Below, one piece after another: positions 1 through 10,749 of a DNA stretch of 64,000 nucleotides (position 1 is its first letter; each line of letters starts with the position of its first letter). The notes beneath the pieces are model-generated. The model worked only from the letters and a program-made list of their open reading frames with translations, did not search any database and was not told the DNA's origin. Source of the DNA: Diploptera punctata (lineage: Eukaryota; Arthropoda; Insecta; Blattodea; Blaberidae); NCBI GenBank assembly GCA_030220185.1, contig JASPKZ010007541.1:379501-443500 (forward strand), given 5' to 3'. A program made the position numbers and the translations under genes.

Positions 1-144
1 ATGCATGATATATTTCGTTCCTGAAGTCGCAAATATAGGAACAGTTAATAGCTGTATAGATCAACGTTCGAGTCACTGGTACACTAACACGCAACTGCTC
101 CGAGTGTTCATGAAAGAATAAAATGCAAACACATTGTTCCAAAT

Positions 145-211
145 TTCTCTTCTTCTTCATCATCCAGGGATTAAGCCTGTTAGCTTGTTCCGGTTTCATG
201 AAAGCTACAGT
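145..211 (-). mobile_element. LINE 3'-end fragment with GAA/GAT tail
   Basis: On the minus strand this reads from a conserved stretch into GATGATGAAGAAGAAGAAG, a short tandem tail typical of RTE-like LINE 3' ends. The same stretch (AAGCCTGTT..GTTTCATGAA on the plus strand) recurs near 42322, where it lies next to recognisable LINE coding sequence. Only the extreme 3' end survives here. No coding potential. Confidence 0.45.
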
Positions 212-639
212 CAGATTCAACCCAGCAAGTTACTGTGTGTTTGGAATAGGGAACTGGGTTGCCATTTTAACAGTATTTTCCTTAGAGAAATCCTTAAAAA
301 AACTGAAGTATGCAACACAGCAGGTACAGAGTTGTAAGTTGTAGCCGTCCAAGCCACCCTCTCTTAGAGAAAACAAACAGTTACCACTTGTCACTGAGCT
401 CGTGCGGACTTGTACTATCCTGTGTTAAAGTGTCGACTTTCATATTTACTAAAAAACTAGTTTGCATGTCGTAAAAGACAAACTATGTTTTTTAAATGTA
501 TAGTACATAGATTTGGAAAAAGTGCTGCTAACCTTGCCCCTCCTCCCCTCCATAAACAAACAAATACCGTTATTATGAGTTTGGCAACATCTACCCCCTA
601 TACGAAGGGGGACACTGGCGTAGCCCGTAGGGTGTGTAG

Positions 640-1100
640 TAACTTCCTGGGTTGAATTAGAGTGTAGAATTGTTCAAATTCTTCAGACCAACTTCTGTGT
701 GGGCATCCAACATTTCTCTTTCTGTCCATCCATAGTAATTCTGCCCGGAGGCAGGTCCTTCACTGCAATCATAGCATTTTAATGCTATGCTTGCAGCTTT
801 ACTAGGGAATTATAGGTGTGGTAGCTTCCCGTTGCTTTCGTTGATGATAATGATGACCATATAATTTCGAGGACCGTTTGGGCCTTAATGTTTTCCTGAC
901 ATTTGTCTTACAGGTGAGGAAAAACCCCGATAAAAACCTCACCCAGAAAAACTGCCCCGACCGGGGATCGAACCCGGGCCCGCTGCGTGACAAGGCAGCA
1001 CGCTACCTCGAGACCACAGCGGTGGACTCTCTTTCTGTGTGGTTTGTAATTATAAATACTTTTGGAAATAGTATTTATATAGTCAGTCCGGTTGCTTTCA
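640..1100 (-). mobile_element. LINE 3' fragment split by a SINE
   Basis: The parts 640-725 and 1028-1100 are colinear with 42340-42470, which carries LINE reverse-transcriptase C-terminal relics on the minus strand. The copy near 42400 lacks the SINE and serves as an internal empty site. The host is older and decayed, with no open frame. Confidence 0.5.
715..1038 (-). mobile_element. tRNA-derived SINE (family 1, copy a) with target duplication
   Basis: Full-length SINE, body 726-1027, read on the minus strand. The head is tRNA-like: A-box TGGTCTCGAGG, B-box GGTTCGATCCC, and an anticodon arm containing TTGTCAC between complementary GCTGC and GCAGC arms, which resembles tRNA-Asp(GTC) with one extra base. 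A conserved body follows, with a GAT-rich segment and an ATGG-type tail. The 11-bp direct repeat TCTCTTTCTGT flanks it at 715-725 and 1028-1038, so the ends are well supported. Pol III transcription from the head is expected from family knowledge. Confidence 0.9.
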
Positions 1101-1594
1101 TGAAAACATTTAGTAACGTAAATTGTCTCATGAAAGTGTTACTGGCACCTCTCAGGGTAAGACGATTAAAGGGGATGCCTTCTTAAGGTTAATCGTCATC
1201 AACTCCCAATATATCAGCCATAGTGGGAGGATTACCTCTTCCGATCTTCTCAGACCGTTGAGGGCTTTCTCCTTGTTACCCAGTAGATGGGTCCTTGTAT
1301 TTCGCCCTAAGGAGAGGGTTGCCTCTTCCGCCAATTGTAACATTTGAAACGTTTCAAATTTCGTACAACATAATTCTTCATTGGTCACGTAAAATTTGGC
1401 CGATACCTCCAGAGATTCAACATAATAACGAATGAAAGTTGTAAAAATATGGTATTAACAGCTAAAGTGTTGATCGTATTATCGTTATTGTTTTTTGCTC
1501 CGGAATGAAAGGTTCGAAATCACCTGTCTTCTAACATAATACCGCCTGTTTAAGTGAACCACTCGTTACGGAAGTGCTTTCGAGAGAAAAGAAC
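1101..1594. other. unassigned stretch
   Basis: No gene or recognisable repeat. Two overlapping short frames (1123-1347 plus, 1152-1388 minus) lack known motifs. The sequence is slightly less AT-rich than its surroundings, so a decayed unique or repeat segment is possible. Confidence 0.3.
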
Positions 1595-1929
1595 TACAAA
1601 CTATTTAATACACAAGTGATCTTCTTGGTGATCAAATATTAAAATATATATACAGTCAATATGCCCATTTCACCAATTAATGTTTAAAAAGGTCAACAAG
1701 TTTCCACAGCCAAGCTGTCATTCTCAAGACCAGATATTGACTCAAGACAAAATTGATAATAAATAATAAACAAATTTGTTTATTATTTATTAGCAATTTT
1801 GTCTTGAGTCAATATCTGGTCTTGAGAATGACAGCTTGGCTGTGGAAACTTGTTGACCTTTTTAAACATTAATTGGTGAAATGGGCATATTGACTGTATA
1901 TATATATATTTTAATACAAACTATTTAAT
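1595..1929. repeat. near-perfect palindrome between 15-bp direct repeats
   Basis: Arms 1638-1774 and 1775-1915 are reverse complements about the axis 1774/1775 with no spacer. I see one mismatch near 1756/1793 and a 4-bp difference in a TA run. The direct repeat TACAAACTATTTAAT lies at 1595-1609 and 1915-1929 and looks like a target-site duplication. Each arm contains a stem ACAGC..GCTGT followed by GGAAAC, similar in layout to the terminal repeats of Penelope-like elements seen elsewhere in the window. A transcript would fold into a long hairpin. It may be a minimal tail-to-tail Penelope derivative or a foldback MITE. Confidence 0.8.
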
Positions 1930-1980
1930 GGCTTAACAAATAAGGTTCATAAAAAGCTTTAGTTTTAGATAAAATCATAT

Positions 1981-2558
1981 AATGTATCGCAAAGATGCAC
2001 AAGGAAATTTAAAAATTCTGGAAATGCGTGCATTACAGAGACCTTTGATGTCCCAACTCCTTCCAAAAATCGTTAAACTGAAAATATATAAAACTATTAT
2101 TCTACCAGTTATATTATATGGATGCGAAACATGGACTCTTACTTTAAGGGAGGAAAGGAGATTACGAGTATTTGAGAATAAAGTACTTAGGATTTTTTTG
2201 GACCAAAGAGTATGAACAGACAGGTGAGTGGAGAAGACTACATGACAGCGAGCTACATGGTCTTTATAGGAAGCTAGATATAATTATAACAGTTGTGAGA
2301 CAGTTGATATGGGCAGGACATGTGGCACGTATGGGAAATGAAAGACGTACATGGAAGCACCAGAGGGAAAACGCCCAGTTTGTAGAGCAAGAATGAGGTG
2401 GGCGAATAGCATTAACTATAATTTGAGGGAAGTAGATTATGCAGGTATTGATTGGAAAGCATGAGCTCAAGATAGGGATGTATGGAGAGCTTATGTCCGC
2501 GCGGCGATGAACCTACTGGTTTGATAGTGCCAATGAGTAAGTAAGTAATGTATCGCAA
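1981..2558 (+). mobile_element. 5'-truncated LINE family A with 12-bp target duplication
   Basis: Body 1993-2546. It encodes the region after the reverse-transcriptase palm, with motifs LYGCETWTLTLREERRL and AGHVARMGNERR. The frame is broken near 2205, where one frame stops and the next continues into the EQTGEWRRLH segment. The 3' end is (GTAA)n. AATGTATCGCAA at 1981-1992 and 2547-2558 is the target duplication. It is a dead insertion, and the family recurs at least nine times in the window. Confidence 0.9.
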
Positions 2559-2559
2559 C

Positions 2560-3267
2560 TTTAACATAAACTATAACCCTGATATATCTTAGGTAAATAA
2601 GGTTTATACATTTCGGATAATAAATAATAATGAAGGCAGGGTAACAGCTGACATCTAGGCCGATTGCTTAGAAAAGGTGGGACCTTAACCACCTACTACT
2701 CGAAGCTTGTAGTGGGATCATTTGATCTGTTATATAGTTATTCCTGTATTTATCACTGATTTCGGAATTATCTTCGGCTTTGAACGCGAAGGATAGACCC
2801 GCCTATATCCATGAATTTTTTTGGGAGATAAAAATTGAAGCAAACAACTTTCTTGGTAAGTGAAGTTAAAAATCCGTGGATTCCATGTTACTGAGATTTA
2901 AACCAAATTGAAGAACAGAACACATTAAAATCATATCCTCTTAAAATTTAGAAGAACTAAAAATTCACACCCTGGCGTTCTAAATGCTTTATAGGAGAAA
3001 TAGTTAATGAAAAACCACATACAAAACAAATCTTGCTTTTTGTCCTATTACATGACGAACGTTTTAATCGGAATCCACTACAAAATGTTTGATTATCGAC
3101 TTCTCTATTTATATCGACGTACATGTTATTCATAGTTGAGTGGGTTCAGCTTGTACTATGTGAACAGGAAGGAAATATGTGCATTTTGTGATACAAGAGT
3201 GCTAGAAAATATGCTCACTATTATATTAAGTATTAAGTGTTTTAAAAATAGATTCTGATAAAATACG
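2560..3267. other. AT-rich stretch, nothing recognised
   Basis: No open frame of note, no tRNA-like box and no obvious duplicated ends. It is ordinary intergenic or decayed repeat DNA. Confidence 0.3.
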
Positions 3268-4425
3268 TTATTTTTGCGCGATAGTAGTAGTAGTAGTAGT
3301 AGGACTTTATTAGACAAAAAGTAAGATATTTACAATATTATTAAAAATATGGGTCGCACGGGCAGTAAGCCGTACGTGCTGTTGACAGTCCGTTACAATA
3401 AAGTAATAATTGGTACTAGTGTAAAGAAAAATAAACAACAAAAACAGCAATAACATTACAATTACATAAAGAAAACACAATAATAATATTACAATTAAAT
3501 AATAACACAATAGCATTATACACTAGAAAAACATTAACATTACAATTACATAAAGAAAACATATTAATATTACAATTAAATAATAACACAATAGCATTAT
3601 ACACTAATTAATTTATATATAATTCTTAATAATTAATGGTATTGCATTTTGATAACATATATTTATTCATGAATGAGTGTTGTCCTTATTTTCCGCGTTT
3701 TGTCCAGAAATGTACCGAGGTTTATCCAATTTTCTGGATTTACCAATAACTCGTAGCATGCCAATCTTTCCCGATTTGAATTTAGAAATCTTTCCGGTAA
3801 TAACTGACGTCTCCAATATTCTAAATCATTACATTTTCCTAATATATGTATCTCATCTTCAAAGTTCCCGCACATTGGACATATTCGCATATCGTGATAG
3901 TAGAACAATGGCAACGATGATTGAAAGTTCAACTTCCTACATTATGGGATTGCCAACCTAAATAACTTTACTGTAATATTACATATTACAAATCTCGTGC
4001 GGGAAATAAAACCACTATCCTTTATGTATACTACGTACAATGTATATACAAAAATATATGCAAAAGGTGACGTTTATATACATTATATGAAAAAATCACT
4101 GCATTTTAAATGAACTGAACTTTATTTAAAATAATATAAAACAATAAATACGTACTTGTCGCCATTTTAGAACTGATTGGTGTCATGGCATGCTGTAAGC
4201 TCAGTTATTAAACATTGCCCACACTGTTAAAGTTAGTCAGTTGATTATCATGAACGTAAATATTTCCAACAAAGATGTTGTTATTATACTATTATTTATT
4301 ATTTTGGAAATACCATCGCGCGAAAAATAATCTGCAACTAACGTTTGTGAAGTGATTTACAGAATCTCGGAAATTCCTCGCTTCCGCAAAAAAACATTTC
4401 CCAACCTCGCATCGTAATATAATAT
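3268..4425 (-). mobile_element. family D TIR repeat (copy 1) interrupted by LINE C
   Basis: The minus-strand copy is colinear with 11600-12205 and 15040-15632. Terminal inverted motifs are TTTTTGCGCGATAG at the left end and ATCGCGCGAAAAAT near 4315-4330; homology continues past the inner TIR to about 4425. LINE C inserted just inside the left terminus at 3285-3898, and family D sequence resumes at about 3904. There is no coding capacity, which suits a non-autonomous DNA element. The superfamily is not determined. Confidence 0.65.
3285..3898 (-). mobile_element. 5'-truncated LINE family C (copy 1)
   Basis: On the minus strand it carries the C-terminal coding end (about 3663-3895) with a zinc-knuckle-like motif CPMCGNFEDEIHILGKC, a frame ending in TTLIHE, a 3' UTR with about two units of an ATTGTGTTTTCTTTATGTAA-type minisatellite, and a (TAG)n tail on the plus side at 3285-3301. 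Upstream coding sequence is absent. Confidence 0.85.
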
Positions 4426-4785
4426 TAAGCAATTCTTTTTCTCTTATTCTCAGGTTTATAAGATTATTTTAAAATAGTTTTATGAATAATTGAACGACAC
4501 AGAAAAAAAAAAAAAGCAAAGCACTTTTTCTTTGAAACGTACTTTAGTTGTACAACACCCATACTTTCTTACCTGTATGCCAAACGTTGGAGATAAATAA
4601 ACCCACGACAAAATATATATGTTATTGTTTCGCACTTCTAAGTGAGAGTGCTTTACATGGATTATCTAACGACACCTCAAACTCATTCCGACAAAAGTGA
4701 CTACTAGGTTCTTTTCCTGTACGCTTCAATTACTCACCATGCTACCATTTTTTTTCTTTTTGATAACATGGTAGAGTAATTTGTA
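4426..4785. other. unassigned AT-rich stretch
   Basis: Contains a poly-A run near 4502 and a poly-T run near 4748. Nothing else is recognised. Confidence 0.3.
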
Positions 4786-5110
4786 ATCCATCTATAGTAA
4801 TTCTGCCGAGGGCAGGTCTTTCACTGCAATAATAACATTTTCAAGCTATGCTTTGCAGCTTTACAAGGGAATTATATATGTGGTAGCTTCCCGTTGCTTT
4901 CCACAGCGGTGAAGAATGATGATAATTATAAGGATGATGGTGACTGCCGGATGATTTTCGGAGACCGTTGGCCCCCTAGCTTCCTGACATTTGTCTTACA
5001 GGTGAGGAAAAAACCCGAAAGAAACCTCGCCCAGAAGCTTGCCTTGACCGGGAATCCGAACCCGGGCCCGCTGCGTGACAAGACAACGCGCTACCTCGAG
5101 ACCACAGCGG
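4786..5110 (-). mobile_element. SINE family 1 (copy b)
   Basis: Full-length, but more diverged than copy a. The B-box region shows small changes (TTGACCGGGAATCCGAACCC on the plus strand) and the anticodon-arm region reads TGACAAGACAACGCG, so the tRNA fold is weakened. No clear target duplication was found. Confidence 0.85.
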
Positions 5111-6653
5111 TAATAATTTTCCAAAATTAACATTTATAGTCAAGTATATAACTGTTGTAAATCAGCAAGTTAGTAAAAAACACTCTCTGCAAGTTGTTTG
5201 CGACATTTTATATAGTTTTATGTAAAAATGTATTCACGTAAATGTGAACCTTTGTTACGCTCCAGTTTTTTGCGAGACTTTTGCTCCTTTGTGAATTAAC
5301 GATTGAAGAAGCGCATTATTTCAGGAAAATTGACTTAGGTTGTACTTTAAGTTGCTTAGGTCTATCCAAGGATCATTCCATACAATCTTAACATCTGAAC
5401 AATAACTATTAACGTTATGTCAGATGAGATGCTTATCAAGAATTCTATCGATCTACGCCTTCATCGAACATCCGATTGCCAGTTTTTTTTAAAAGGAATT
5501 TTTGACAAAACTAAACCTGAAATATTCATCAAGTAAATTAAATATTCATGTTTATATTTTATTGAGGCATCTGAAATGCAATTCTTAAGATCTGTCGCAG
5601 GTGAATCTTGTTGGATAGAAGAAGAGGTGAAAATATAGCAACATAATGACAAATATTTAAATTAACAGGAAATTACGAACATTTACAGATACCGGAAATT
5701 GAGAATCACCCATAAATAGTATAATAATATTAGTAATAATATTAGTAATAATAATAATAATAATACTATTATTATTAAGATTATTTTTACCCGACGGAGT
5801 TAAGACCGTAGAGTCTTCTCTTCAACTTCACCAGGGTTAAATTATTAAATTATGTAGATATTAACAATTATGAATCATCTACAACTTGATTAATAATACT
5901 TAATAGGTATAGGCTACACAATATACAAGTAACAACTAAAGTACAAAAATATTAAATTAATAATAACTATTTTTATTTTTATTATTATCATCTATAATTT
6001 TATAAAATAATTGGCTTGGAAAACAAAATTCAAAATATAAATGAATAATACAAATTTACGTATAACATGGTTATATACTATAATGTCTAAGTATATATTT
6101 ATTGAGCTTTCTTTAACTTTTTTTTTTTAGTCGGGCAATCTTTTATATAGCATGGGATGGAATTCCAGAGTCGGGTGGTTGAAACAAGGACGCATGAGAA
6201 ATAGTGAGATGTTCGATATAGAGTTACAGCTAGAGTTAAATTTTCTCTCGATCGTGTATTTAAGTTATAGTGGGAAGATAGTAAACGTAAGAGAGTAAAA
6301 ATATAAAAGAGTGATGAGGTGGACTAAGTATTGTGTAAGGAACACAGGCAATATATCTTTCATCTTCCATTCCGAGTCAAGACAAGTTTTGAAATGCTGG
6401 AGTTATGTGATCTGATTTATGGAGGATGCATATATAATGTGTACAAGCATTATGAACTCGTTACAGTCTTTGTCCTAATGTGTGAATGGCAAGAGGCAAA
6501 ATTCCACGTCTCCGACCGAAATAATAAGTCTAGAATTTGTGCCCCATGGTTCATACCGTGAAGATAATATTTGTATTTTAAGGAAGATAATTTAACTCCA
6601 CAAATTTTAAAATATCCGAAGCAACATTTCATTTAACTCTATTCTCATATTCT
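5111..6653. other. intergenic stretch with AAT microsatellite
   Basis: No gene is recognised. An (AAT)n/(ATT)n tract lies at 5718-5779. A short hairpin-bearing motif (GTTAAGACCGTAGAGTCTTC) at about 5799 recurs in reverse near 45930-45965. The frame at 6331-6561 has no recognisable motif. Confidence 0.35.
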
Positions 6654-6689
6654 TTAAATCAACATCATCATCATCATGAACAAATTCGT

Positions 6690-8160
6690 TTTAGGCCATG
6701 TGGCCTGTACGGTAAACCTAGCGAAGATGGTCTTGATCTTTCCACCGATGTTTTGGTCTTCCTTGGTCCCTATGTCCAGTTGGGGTATATTGGAATGCCA
6801 ATTTGGAAGTCTATTTCTTGCCATTCTTCTCAGATGATTTTTCCATTCTTGTTGGTATCTTTGGATATCTTCATTTAAACTTGCTACTCCAAGTTTTCCT
6901 CTGATAGTAGTGTTCCTTTGGTGATCCAGTCTATTAACTCCTAACAATGATCGTAAGAAGCGCATTTGGCTTACTTGAAGTTTATGAGAGTTTCTTTTAT
7001 TTAAAATCCAAATTTCACTTCCGTATTTTAGAGCAGCTTTTGATGTGACGTTATGTAATCTTAGTTTTGTCTCTGTCCTCATCTGTTTACCAAAATGTCT
7101 TCGTATTACCCCATTCATTTTGTTATATTTGTAATTTTGAATCAATGTCACTCTTATACTCTGCAAATACACTTCCTAAGTAAGAGAAATCTGACACTTG
7201 TTCTATAATTTTTCCATCAATCTCAATTTTCACCCGTTGTATGTTTTTTCCACACATTGCCATTGTTTTGGATTTTGATGTGGAAATTTTCATATTATAT
7301 TTGCTGGCAATTTTGAATAATTGATATGCTGCTATTTGTAAGCTATCTTCGGAATCTGATAATATTATTTGATCATCAGCATATAATATTGTTTGAATTA
7401 TTTTATTCCTAGTTATTGAAATTCCACTGTTTACTGTTTGTTTCCATTCTTGCACTATTCTGTTAATATATATATTAAATAAGAGTGGAGATAGTCCACA
7501 TCCTTGTCGAACACCTTTGCCTGTGTTTATGTGTTCTGTTATTTCTCCATCTGGTAATTTAATTTTGATTTTAGAATTTTGATATAAGCTTTGTATGGCT
7601 CGTATTACATGTGAGTGTATATGTTCTTCATGCAGTATCTGCCAAAGTTTATCTCGGTTTACATTATCATATGCCTTTTCATAATCTATAAATAGTATGT
7701 ACAGTGGGAGATTAAATTCTCTCCTTTTTCCATAATCTGTTGCAGGGTAAATATTGCATCTATAGTGCTCCTCCCTTTTCTAAATCCACATTGTTTTCTT
7801 CCAAAAATGTTTCAGTACTTACTGATAACTTATTTTTAATTATGTTGGCATATAATTTAGATGCAGTTGGGAGTAAGGTAATGCCTCGGTAGTTATCACA
7901 TTTGTTTGTCTGACCTTTTTTATGTATATTAATTACTAGACCCGTTTCCCAATCCGTTGGAATATTAAGACAATGCCAAATATTGTTAAAAAAGTTCTAA
8001 TAGTTTCTCTTTCAAGGCAGTTCCTCCATACTTAAAAAGTTCTAAATTTAAATCATCTAAACCTGGACTTTTCCTGTTCTTGGCCTTCTTTAAAACTTCT
8101 TCTAGTTCGTCCATTGTTATGTCTGGTTTTTCTATTTCATTTTCACAAGTCAAATTCGAA
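6690..8160 (-). pseudogene. LINE E reverse transcriptase pseudogene
   Basis: Broken frames on the minus strand together span the reverse-transcriptase domain. Visible motifs include SPGLDDLNLELFK and CDNYRGITLLPT, and the catalytic-site motif YADDQIILSDSEDS near 7385-7345. The thumb and tail contain KYGSEIWILNKR and EDIQRYQQEWKNHLRRM. Frameshifts and stops lie between the YRGI segment and the YADD segment and again near 7150. The enzyme would have copied LINE RNA at a nicked target; this copy cannot make it. Confidence 0.85.
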
Positions 8161-8233
8161 GTAATTTTTTCAGTGTGAGTGTTCGGTTCTGACCAAAGAT
8201 TTTTGTAGTAAGTAATCCAGTCTTGTTTTGGTA

Positions 8234-9190
8234 TCAGATTAACATTAATTTTGTCTTTGTTTCCATCTGTAATTTTTTGAATATTTTAAATCCCTGTCTT
8301 TGTGCTCCTGTAATATCACGTTCTAAGGATTTTACAAATTTATCCCAATCATCCCTTCTATATTTTCTAGACAATTTACGAACCTTAGCTCTGAGTTTTT
8401 TATATTCTGTATAATGTTCCTCTTGTTTAGTTTGTAAATACACTTTATAGGCTTTTTTCTTTTGTTCAATATTTTCTTTTAATTCGGGATTCCAGGTTCG
8501 TAATCTCTTTTTGTTTTTGATTTGTTTATATCCGAGACTCTCATATGCTGCTTCCATGATTGCTTGTTTTAGATTATCCAGTCCTCTTCAATATCGCCCG
8601 TGCTTGTTTTAAGTTTATTCTTTATTCTAGTTTGATATAATATTTGTGTACTTTGGTCTTCCAATAAGTGAATTTTTAACTTTTTTGGTATCTTATTTTG
8701 TACTGTCTGCTTGTATTTTCTTGTGCTGATGTGTTTGTGATATAATTTTATTTTGCTTTCAACAAGAAAATGGTCACTATCAATTTCACTTCCTCTATAT
8801 ACTCTAGTATCATTTACAGACTTTTTAAATTTATTATTAATTAGTACATAATCTATTATAGACTTTGATCCCCTTGCTGCCCATGTATATTTGTGTATTT
8901 TCTTGTGTCTAAAGAAGGAGTTTGTGATTCTTAAATTATTGAATATGCAAAAATCTATTAGTAGTTTACCATTATTGTTGCAAGTTGGTTCTCCTTCTGA
9001 TCCAATGCATTCTCTTATCGGTTGATTTCCGACTCCTGCATTAAAATCACCAGCAATTATGAGATAATTTGTTTATTTACTTTGTCAATGGTTTCTTGTA
9101 AAATATCATAAAATTCTGTGGTTTCTGAATCGTTTCCTTCTACAGGGGCATAAATTCCAATTATATTTAAATTATGTCCTAAAATTTTTA
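8234..9190 (-). pseudogene. LINE E endonuclease (partial) and linker
   Basis: The minus-strand translation shows APE-type endonuclease motifs: NIIGIYAPVEGND, then AGDFNAGVGNQP after a one-base slip near 9070, a YTWAARGSKSIIDYVL segment, and a DSDHFLV motif near 8780. The N-terminal strands with the first catalytic residues are absent. Downstream, 8557-8234 is an open lysine-rich linker of about 107 residues that leads into the reverse transcriptase. Confidence 0.75.
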
Positions 9191-9328
9191 TTCTAACTGT
9201 TACAATTTTTGGGGAAATCCATTGGTAAAATTAACAAAATCCATTGGTAAAATTAACAAAATTAAATCAACAGTTGAATGTAAAATATAATTCTAACCAC
9301 CCATTGGATTATTCTTATGATTTATACA

Positions 9329-9816
9329 TTCAAACCTCCCACATTTTAATTAATCACAACTAACAAAATATGCGGAATTATGAAATGAGGCCGGTATTAA
9401 ACGAAACATAAATTCAAAGAATGTTCATTACCACACATTGCCAACACTAAAACATCTCTATATGTGCACCATTAGTAGAACGAACAATATCAAGTCTGTA
9501 TTCGATTTCGTGCCACGTTCTGCCCAACAATGGGACTGTTGCAATTGTGTCAAGGATACGGTTTCGTAAATCATGAAGATCTCGTACTGGAGTCGCAAAC
9601 ACACATACCCACAGAGGAAGAAGTCCAGTGGAGTGATGTCTGGCGAACGTGGTTTTATATCATTATTGTCCAACATGCGACAGATGAATTAACTGCAACA
9701 ATGAAAACAGAAATTCTTTGAGTTTCTCTTTCTTTTAATACCAACCTCATTTCATAATTGCGCATACTTTGAGAGTTGTGATTAATTAAAATGTGGTAGG
9801 TTTGAATGGGACACGG
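9329..9816 (-). mobile_element. internally deleted mariner-like element (1)
   Basis: Long inverted ends, about 75-80 bp: left 9332-9405, right 9737-9812, including an identical ATTTTAATTAATCACAAC core. Between them the minus strand encodes only the C-terminus of a DDD/E transposase, with the motif PRSPDITPLDFFLCGY (usual W changed to C). The left end seems to lack about 10 bp of the terminus seen at the right end. Non-autonomous relic. Confidence 0.75.
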
Positions 9817-10148
9817 TGTATATTAAGCTAGAATTAAAATTTATCTCTCATAATGCTTTCTTATTAGCAACTTCTTCTTGTAAAAAATCACTAAAGTTAA
9901 TCTTGACTTGGATCTAATGGGCAGATTTTTCTTTCCACAGGAAAGAGGAGTAATTACATGTAAGTGAATTAGTTGTCCAGGATTCCATTGTCTTCACTGG
10001 AACTAGCGCTATGTTCCCGCGAGTTTAAAATGGATTCAGCCCTGTTGTGTCAGCGTGAAACAAAAAGTAGATAGTAAAAAAGAGAGAATACCCTACTTTG
10101 TTTCCTGCGAAAATAGGACACGATTTTTTTTATTCAAGGTTCCATCTA
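9817..10148. other. unassigned stretch
   Basis: No frame, tRNA-like box or repeat end was recognised between two mariner-like elements. Confidence 0.3.
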
Positions 10149-10150
10149 TA

Positions 10151-10692
10151 CAGGGCGCTTCAGAGTAAAACTTCTAGAGGTTACAGACGGGACTTAGTAG
10201 ACAAAGTTTTGAGAGGAATTCATGTCCGAAAACGTACCATTTCAATGTAAAATAAGTTTGAACGTTGTAACAAAATGGGTTGATATCGTGTGCCTTGTAT
10301 TTAAGAATAAGTATTACAGACTTCTAGGGGTTGTACTACACCTGTGGAGTCGGAGGAAGATCTTTTTGCACGAATTCTGGCTGCAGCAGAAATCATTGAG
10401 CATACATCAGGTCTTGTGGGATGTGTGTATGAAAACATGCGTTGCAGATACACTTTGTGCAACGAACAACAGTGTCGTCATGTGGAACCACACTTGTAGT
10501 ACAATCCTTAGTAGTCTGTAATACTTATTCTGAAACACAAGACACACGATATCAGCCCATTATGTTACGATCTTCAAACCTATTTTACATCGAAATAGTA
10601 CGTTTCCGAACATGGGTTCCTTATCCAACATTTATCAATAAGTCCCATCTACAACCCCTAGAAGTCTGTAATGATTATTCTGAAACACCCTG
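10151..10692 (+). mobile_element. internally deleted mariner-like element (2), very long TIRs
   Basis: Flanked by TA at 10149-10150 and 10693-10694. Ends begin CAGGGCGCTTCAGA and CAGGGTGTTTCAGA. Inverted homology extends inward to about 10345 and 10496, so the arms are near 195 bp. The short centre encodes the last 52 residues of a transposase (see next entry). TA duplication plus transposase type place it in Tc1/mariner. Confidence 0.8.
10341..10499 (+). pseudogene. transposase C-terminal remnant (mariner-like)
   Basis: An uninterrupted frame of 52 codons without its own start. It contains EEDLFARILAAAEIIEH and RHVEPHL before a TAG stop, matching the helical C-terminal tail that follows the third catalytic Asp in the transposases seen at 34270 and 57117. 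All catalytic residues are missing. Confidence 0.75.
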
Positions 10693-10749
10693 TACAACTA
10701 ATACAATATTTTTATGTTTATACAATATTCTCATTTCGAAGAGAATTAT

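Larger units (their letters stand above)
6654..9272 (-). mobile_element. LINE family E, about 2.6 kb, 11-bp target duplication
   Basis: Body about 6665-9261, minus strand. TTAAATCAACA occurs at 6654-6664 and 9262-9272. The order from the 5' end is partial endonuclease (about 9190-8580), linker (8557-8234), reverse transcriptase (about 8150-7123) and C-terminal tail (7172-6690), ending in (GAT)n. The first third of the endonuclease is missing, so the copy is 5'-truncated. The layout and microsatellite-like tail fit RTE-like LINEs, but the clade call is inference. Confidence 0.9.

Noticed and set aside
878..1186. Frames of 60-100 codons with RKNPDKNLTQKNCPDRGSNP
   Set aside because: They are translations of SINE 1 and recur at every copy in both orientations.
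1595..1929. Assembly artefact as sole explanation of the palindrome
   Set aside because: The 15-bp direct repeats on both sides and a 4-bp difference between arms favour a real insertion, though only long reads can settle it.
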